From NCBI RefSeq assembly GCF_900111275.1, contig NZ_FOGR01000004.1, positions 372,001 to 436,000 on the forward strand: DNA of 64,000 nucleotides, written 5' to 3'. This DNA is from Rhizobium sp. NFR03. Lineage in GTDB: Bacteria > Pseudomonadota > Alphaproteobacteria > Rhizobiales > Rhizobiaceae. Position numbers and translations under genes: made by a program. This document shows positions 59,517 through 64,000 of this stretch, piece by piece; the stretch's first letter is position 1, and every line of letters begins with the position of its first letter. The notes beneath the pieces were generated by a model. That model searched no databases. It was not told where the DNA came from and saw only the letters and a program-made list of their open reading frames with translations.

Positions 59517-59541
59517 GGAACGGGTTTCCGCAAACCGGGTT
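59517..59541 (+). promoter_or_regulatory. Probable EcfG-type promoter of the DUF1236 gene
   Basis: GGAAC (59517-59521), 16 bases, GGTT (59538-59541): one mismatch from the EcfG -10 consensus CGTT. Transcription would start near 59550, about 30 bases before the ATG at 59582. Confidence 0.35.
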
Positions 59542-59581
59542 GAGGGGGCATCGCAACGAAGTTCAGAAAGGATGGATCCCC

Positions 59582-59974
59582 ATGAAAAATCTTCTTCTCG
59601 TCACAACGGTTCTCGTCGGCTTCGCCGGCGCTGCGCATGCGCAGAATGGCACGGTGACCGGTGCCGCAGGCGGGGCTGTCACAGGTGCTGTCGTCGGCGG
59701 TCCGGTCGGCGCGGTCGTTGGTGGTGCCGTCGGCGCCATCGCCGGCACGGCCATCGATCCGCCGCCGGCACGCGTGGTGCAGTATGTCGAGCAGCAGCCG
59801 ATGCCAGCCGAGCGAATTCGCGTCGAGCAGGACATCGTCGTCGGCAAGCCGCTTCCCCGCGAGGTCGTCCTCACCCCGGTTGCCGATGATCCGACCTATG
59901 CCTACGCCGTCGTCAACGAACGTCGCGTCATCGTCGATCCCAAGACCTACACGGTCGTGCAGGTCATTCAGTAA
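59582..59974 (+). CDS. DUF1236 secreted protein
   Basis: 130 residues with a signal peptide (MKNLLLVTTVLVGFAGAAHA, cleavage before QNGT). Next is a glycine-zipper-like hydrophobic segment (GAAGGAVTGAVVGGPVGAVVGGAVGAIAGTAI), then the DUF1236 domain (VVGKPLPREVVLTPVADDPTYAYAVVNERRVIVDPKTYTVVQVIQ), which is typical of Rhizobiales envelope proteins. AGGA lies ten bases before the ATG. Likely stress related by family and by its candidate promoter. Confidence 0.85.
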   Translation: MKNLLLVTTVLVGFAGAAHAQNGTVTGAAGGAVTGAVVGGPVGAVVGGAVGAIAGTAIDPPPARVVQYVEQQPMPAERIRVEQDIVVGKPLPREVVLTPVADDPTYAYAVVNERRVIVDPKTYTVVQVIQ

Positions 59975-60033
59975 GCGGGCATGAAAGCCTCGATCACACG
60001 ACGCTGTTGAACCCCTTGCGAGCGTTGTGATCT

Positions 60034-60065
60034 GCGGTCGGTCGTCCAATGCGACGGCCGACCGC
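60034..60065. other. Intergenic stem-loop
   Basis: GCGGTCGGTCGT (60034-60045) pairs with ACGGCCGACCGC (60054-60065) over 12 positions with a single G-T wobble and an eight-base loop. It lies after the DUF1236 gene and just before the next gene; no T-run follows on either strand. Confidence 0.5.
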
Positions 60066-60105
60066 GGAAGGCTCTGAAGAAGAACAAACGGAAAGTCGAT
60101 GTGCC

Positions 60106-60351
60106 ATGGCCAAGGACGAGAGAAAAGACCCGTTTCGGGAAATCGAGAAGTTCCATCTCCTCCACGAGGCGCAGCTTCTGGCGCTGGTCGCCACCTTCGA
60201 GCAGACGGGCACGTTGAAGAGCGATCACTACAAGGCGAATGTGCTTGCACTCTCGGAAGCGATGAAGGGCACGCCGAATTACGGTGTCGCGGATGCACTC
60301 GTCGCCTTTTCGGGCCAGCTCGGTTCCGAAAAAGGCGCTGCCGGAAAGTAA
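60106..60351 (+). CDS. Hypothetical protein (81 aa)
   Basis: Unrecognised small cytosolic protein. The ATG at 60106 with GGAAAG about ten bases upstream starts a charged helix (MAKDERKDPFREIEKFHLLHEAQLLALVATFEQTG), followed by a second helical part. No signal peptide or membrane span. It follows the DUF1236 gene by 131 bases that contain a hairpin, and converges on the GGDEF-EAL gene. Confidence 0.6.
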   Translation: MAKDERKDPFREIEKFHLLHEAQLLALVATFEQTGTLKSDHYKANVLALSEAMKGTPNYGVADALVAFSGQLGSEKGAAGK

Positions 60352-60372
60352 GCCAGCCCCGCTGCCTGCGGC

Positions 60373-62247
60373 TCAGGCTGCGTGCGGCCGGGGCATTCCC
60401 TCCCGGTTCAGGATCTCCTCCATCTCGCTGCGCGAGCACGGCTTGTGGAAGAGGAAACCTTGCAGCTGGTCGCAGCCCACCGTTTTCAGGATATCGTGCT
60501 GGATGACATCCTCGACGCCCTCCGCCGTGATGGTCAGTCCCATCGCCGCACCGAGGCTGACGATCGAGCGGATCATCCGATCCGAGTCGGGCTTTGTGGA
60601 AAGGGCACTGACGAAGGAGCGATCGATCTTGAGCTTGTGGAAGTTCAGGCGGGAAAGGTAGCCGATGCTGGCATAGCCGCTGCCGAAATCATCCAGTGCG
60701 AACCGGAAGCCCGCCTCCCGCAGGATCTCGACCTGCACCAGAAACGCCGCAATGTCGTTCGTCATGGCCGTTTCAGTGATTTCGAACTCGATCTTCCCGG
60801 CGATAGCCCCCATATCGCGCGCAAGCGCAAGCACCGTTTCGGCGAAATCCGGTTTGGAAAACTGCAGGACGGAAAGGTTGATCGAGGTGATGACGTCGGG
60901 CCACGCCCGGGCATCCTCGAAGGCGCGCCGGAGAACCCAGTCGCCAAGCTCGCCCATAAGGCCGTTCTTCTCGGCGATCGCGACGAAGATTTCGGGCGAG
61001 ATGACGCCATGGACGTCGTGGTCCCAGCGCAACAGCGCCTCGACACCCGTTACCCGCTTCCCGTCGATGCACATCAGCGGCTGGTAGTTGAGGTAGAGCC
61101 GGTTCTCGTCGATGGCCTCTTTCAGGTCTTGGGCCAGCATCTGGTCGCGAAGAAAGATCTGGTCGAGGTACGGATCGAACGCCCGCGCGATTCCGCGCCC
61201 GGCGTCTTTCGCGACGTAGAGCGCGACATCCGCCTGCCGCATGTATTCCTGAAGGTCGGCATCGTCGCCACCACCGGAATAGCCGATGGAGAAGCTCACC
61301 GGCAGGTGGTGCGGGCCTGTGACGAAGGGTCCATCCGCCGTTGCGAGAATACGGGCAAGAACGGTATCGAGCTTTGCCGTTTCGCAGACGATGGCGAACT
61401 CGTCTCCGCCGAGGCGGGCGACGAAACCGTCGTCCATGACGGCCGTCGATAGCCGCCCGGCGACCTCGCGGATCAGCTGGTCGCCGATGCCGTGGCCATG
61501 CGTGTCATTGACCAGCTTGAAGCGGTCGAGATCCAGATAGAGAAGCGAAACACCGGCATTGTTCGCACGCGCCTGCCGGGCGGCCCTGTCGAACTGCTCT
61601 TCAAGGCCTGTCCGGTTGAGGAGGTCCGTCAGGGGGTCCCGTCGAGCGGCCTGATGCGCGGAGGCTTCGCTGACGCGCAAGGCCTCGTTCAGCGCCTCCA
61701 GCGCCTCGACCTGCGCGGCAAGTTCGCTGGCGATGCGGCTGTCGCTGGTCCAGCGGTTGACGAGCGTTGTCGCCATCTGGCGAACCTCGTCCGCATCGAA
61801 TGGTTTGACCAGATAGAACAGCCGGTCCACCGTTCCCACCTTGCCGGCGATCTCGGTCGGCCGATGGTCCGAATATCCGGTAACGATGACGATATTGATG
61901 ATCGGCTCGATGGTTCGGATCTGCCTGGCGGCCTCCACGCCATCGATGCCGGGGGGCATGCGGACGTCGAGAAACACAACGCCGAAGGGCTGCCCCGATG
62001 CCTTTGCGGCGCGGACGGCCTCCACAGCCTCCTCGCCCTGCCGACAGGTGACGATCTCGTCGATGACGGCGGCCTCGGTTGCAGGTCCGTCGCCGAAGAG
62101 ATCGGCGGACAGGGCGTCGTAATCGCTGTTCGCGTCATCGGCCGTATCCGCAACAAGGTCGGCAAAGATCCGGTGGTAGGCATCCAGAATGCCCGCCTCG
62201 TCATCGCAGATCAGGATACGGCGTTTCTCATATGTCGGTAGGGTCAT
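60373..62247 (-). CDS. Response regulator with GGDEF and EAL domains (c-di-GMP turnover)
   Basis: 624 residues: receiver domain (ILICDDEAGILDAYH, phospho-acceptor Asp in VVFLDVRMPPGIDG, YLVKPFDADEV) with an unusual acidic insert of about 40 residues after the first helix; GGDEF domain with intact RLGGDEFAI; EAL domain with intact GVEALLRW, NLSVLQF, EITETAM and DDFGSGYAS. Both catalytic motifs are complete, so it could make and degrade c-di-GMP. The ATG overlaps the stop of the sensor kinase gene (ATGA), which should phosphorylate it. Confidence 0.92.
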   Translation of the reverse strand: MTLPTYEKRRILICDDEAGILDAYHRIFADLVADTADDANSDYDALSADLFGDGPATEAAVIDEIVTCRQGEEAVEAVRAAKASGQPFGVVFLDVRMPPGIDGVEAARQIRTIEPIINIVIVTGYSDHRPTEIAGKVGTVDRLFYLVKPFDADEVRQMATTLVNRWTSDSRIASELAAQVEALEALNEALRVSEASAHQAARRDPLTDLLNRTGLEEQFDRAARQARANNAGVSLLYLDLDRFKLVNDTHGHGIGDQLIREVAGRLSTAVMDDGFVARLGGDEFAIVCETAKLDTVLARILATADGPFVTGPHHLPVSFSIGYSGGGDDADLQEYMRQADVALYVAKDAGRGIARAFDPYLDQIFLRDQMLAQDLKEAIDENRLYLNYQPLMCIDGKRVTGVEALLRWDHDVHGVISPEIFVAIAEKNGLMGELGDWVLRRAFEDARAWPDVITSINLSVLQFSKPDFAETVLALARDMGAIAGKIEFEITETAMTNDIAAFLVQVEILREAGFRFALDDFGSGYASIGYLSRLNFHKLKIDRSFVSALSTKPDSDRMIRSIVSLGAAMGLTITAEGVEDVIQHDILKTVGCDQLQGFLFHKPCSRSEMEEILNREGMPRPHAA

Positions 62248-64000
62248 GCCGCATCTCGTCTCGAAAGGGCAGCGGGAAGGATGATCTTGAACGTGGCGCC
62301 GCGCTGCGGCCCGTCACTTTCAACGGACAGGCGACCGCCCATGGCATTCACGGCATTTGCGCACCAGTGCAGCCCGACGCCGCGTTTTCCGCCGCTTTTG
62401 GTCGTGAAGCCCTTTTCAAACAGGCGGACACGGTTTGCGCTGTCGATGCCGACACCGTCATCGCGCACGGTAAGCTCCACACTGGCGTTGCCGTCAGCGT
62501 CAGCCATCCGCCGCGTCGTTATGTGCACATGGCCCGCCCCCGCGCCCGAGGCATCGATCGCCTCGGCAGCGTTGACGATCAGATTGCCGAGCACCTGTTC
62601 CAGCGGAACCCGGTGGCCAAGAACCGTGAAGCTTCGAAGCTCGCTCACGTCGACGACAATTCCGTTGCGGCGTTCGATGAGCGGCAGTGCGTTGCGCAGC
62701 GATGCCGCGATATCCACCTCGTCCAGCACGCGGTCGCGCTGGGCGGAGCGGTCCTGCTCCTTGAGAATATCATCGACATGCCGGAGCATGGAGACGAGCG
62801 AGCCCACCTCCTCCAGTCGTGCGCGATCCTCCTCCATCAGCCGGGCGGACGACAAGGCGACGAACTGCTGGAGCTTCGCCGCGCGGTCAGGCGCGAGACC
62901 GGGTTCGTTCAGCTGGTCCAGAGCCTTGGTCAGGTTCTGCTTCCACGGCGCGGCATTCGTTTTCGCGAGCTCCCAGGCGACGACCGAAATGGGGCTCAGC
63001 GCGTTGCGCACGTTGTGGAGGAGGCCCGCGGCCTCGTCCGCGGCGCCGTGATCGTAGTCCTGCCGCCGTAGCCTGTCGCGAAGCTCATCGAGCTGCCCGG
63101 CCATCTGGTTGAAGGAGACCACGGTTTCGCTCAACTCGTCGCGCTTTCCGTCCTCCGGCATCGCATCGAGATGACCCGTGGCCGCAACCGAGAGGAGGTG
63201 GGAGCGAAGCGTCTCGATACGGCGAATGACGATGTGGCGCAGGATGACGCCAAGCGCGAGAAGCAGGATCGTGGCGCCGGCCAGCAACAGGAGCAGCGTC
63301 GTCTGGATGGTCTTTTCGCCAAGGGCCGTGATGTCGCGCATCGTGTGCGATCGGATCATCGCGAGAGCTCGTCCATCCGGACCGATTAGCGGATCGACCC
63401 TGTCGACCGTTGCCCCACTCTGCGCCAGCGGGCGGCTGGGAAAAGTGGAGGTTGAAAGAAGCTCGAAATCGACACGGGTCGCGGACCGGATCGCGTCCAT
63501 GTCGAGAAGCCTGCCGAGGATCAGCGTACCCACCTGCCCGCCGGACCTGTCGGAGCGCAGGATGGGCGAAATACCGATGACGGCCAGCCCCTCCGGGGTG
63601 TTCAGCAGTGACGAGCGGATGTCGATGTCCGTCGAGCGCGACAGAAACGGGCTGCCGGCGGGCACCCTGTCGGTGGAAAGCAGCTTGAGGGGCCGCGGCT
63701 CGTCCGCGTCGAAAGCAAAGCCGGTATCGTGCACCACGCGCCCTTCCCCGTCGAGCGCGACGAAGTAGTTGACGCCAAGCGTTTTCAGGGATTCGGCGGT
63801 GATGTTCTTCTCTTCATAGTCAGGCGCGAGGCCCTTCATGAAATCGTGGGTATCGTCCCAGATGGCATAATCACCGGCACTGCTGGCGACCTGATCCTTC
63901 TGCAGCTGAATGGCCTCCAGAACGCGGCTCTGGTTTCGCTCGGCAGCCTGTTCCTCCAGAGCGGAGAAACTGGGCAGCACGGCAAGCCGCAGCGTGGCGA
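62244..64000 (-). CDS. Sensor histidine kinase with CHASE4-like domain (5' end outside window)
   Basis: At least 585 residues; the frame stays open to the window edge. An extracytoplasmic CHASE4-like domain (SAGDYAIWDDTHDFMKGLAPDYEEKNITAESLKTLGVNYFVALDGEGRVV) is followed by a membrane span (TTLLLLLAGATILLLALGVIL), a HAMP region, a phospho-acceptor helix (GLLHNVRNALSPISVV) and an ATPase domain (LGNLIVNAAEAIDASG; VRDDGVGI; GFTTKSGGKRGVGLHWCANAV). It should signal to the coupled REC-GGDEF-EAL protein, linking an envelope cue to c-di-GMP. Confidence 0.9.
   Translation of the reverse strand, partial: ATLRLAVLPSFSALEEQAAERNQSRVLEAIQLQKDQVASSAGDYAIWDDTHDFMKGLAPDYEEKNITAESLKTLGVNYFVALDGEGRVVHDTGFAFDADEPRPLKLLSTDRVPAGSPFLSRSTDIDIRSSLLNTPEGLAVIGISPILRSDRSGGQVGTLILGRLLDMDAIRSATRVDFELLSTSTFPSRPLAQSGATVDRVDPLIGPDGRALAMIRSHTMRDITALGEKTIQTTLLLLLAGATILLLALGVILRHIVIRRIETLRSHLLSVAATGHLDAMPEDGKRDELSETVVSFNQMAGQLDELRDRLRRQDYDHGAADEAAGLLHNVRNALSPISVVAWELAKTNAAPWKQNLTKALDQLNEPGLAPDRAAKLQQFVALSSARLMEEDRARLEEVGSLVSMLRHVDDILKEQDRSAQRDRVLDEVDIAASLRNALPLIERRNGIVVDVSELRSFTVLGHRVPLEQVLGNLIVNAAEAIDASGAGAGHVHITTRRMADADGNASVELTVRDDGVGIDSANRVRLFEKGFTTKSGGKRGVGLHWCANAVNAMGGRLSVESDGPQRGATFKIILPAALSRRDAA

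Noticed and set aside
59393-60439. 348-codon minus-strand ORF across the DUF1236 region
   Set aside because: It overlaps two better supported plus-strand genes and is made of Arg/Asp-rich shadow sequence.
1-64000. tRNA or rRNA genes, CRISPR arrays, integrases, transposases and replication origins
   Set aside because: None recognised when reading both strands; no repeat-spacer pattern and no tRNA-like cloverleaf was found.

Overview
The window looks like a chromosomal or chromid segment of an alphaproteobacterium of the Rhizobiales, probably Rhizobiaceae. The grounds are high G+C coding sequence, many ABC importers in ATGA-overlapped operons, BA14K-family and DUF1236-type secreted proteins, GGAAC-N16-CGTT (EcfG-type) promoters and a Rhizobiales-type intergenic repeat. 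I saw no rRNA, tRNA, CRISPR array, integrase or insertion sequence.

Layout. 1-1368: end of an oligopeptide ABC ATPase and a homocysteine S-methyltransferase. 1472-8372: a GntR regulator divergent from a seven-gene operon (SsuA-like binding protein, hydantoinase-like hydrolase, atypical SDR, DUF1445 protein, DUF336 protein, SsuB/SsuC-like transporter), probably for uptake and breakdown of a small cyclic nitrogen compound. 8487-10665: RNase H, two unknown genes and an AlaE-type exporter. 10822-18314: a LacI-controlled sugar operon with a GH127 beta-L-arabinofuranosidase-like enzyme, headed by two perfect 18-bp operators. 18366-25688: msrPQ, a DUF2156 protein, a flavin monooxygenase, a GntR relic, serA and a beta-lactamase-fold hydrolase. 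26012-31957: a PotABCD-like importer with a LacI regulator and a GpdQ-like phosphodiesterase. 32063-36359: a secreted beta/gamma-crystallin-like protein, two small secreted proteins, and a GNAT/XRE-cupin pair with a long palindrome between them. 36753-38099: adenylate cyclase.

38072-48283 is the most unusual part. An A+T-rich gap contains a 42-codon gene (38688-38816, minus strand). Its product starts with a 15-residue double-glycine leader that lines up with those of microcins V and L, followed by a four-cysteine core. Divergent from it is an operon for a TolC-type outer-membrane protein, an LpxL-like acyltransferase, an HlyD-type adaptor and a C39-peptidase ABC exporter. Convergent to that operon is a second one encoding a NodF-like acyl carrier protein, a NodE-like ketosynthase and a class III aminotransferase. 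I read this as a putative rhizobial class II microcin system, possibly with an unusual (amino-)acyl modification. A broken gene of unknown function follows the precursor.

48577-51509: an aldo-keto reductase and a SnoaL-like protein divergent from an AraC regulator. 51579-55035: a four-gene cassette of two nucleotidyltransferase-fold proteins (one a tandem fusion), a HAD phosphatase and a GDPD-like protein, suggesting an activated headgroup for a surface polymer. 55339-60351: small secreted or stress proteins around a NarX/NarL-type two-component pair. 60373-64000: a sensor kinase (cut by the window end) translationally coupled to a REC-GGDEF-EAL protein.
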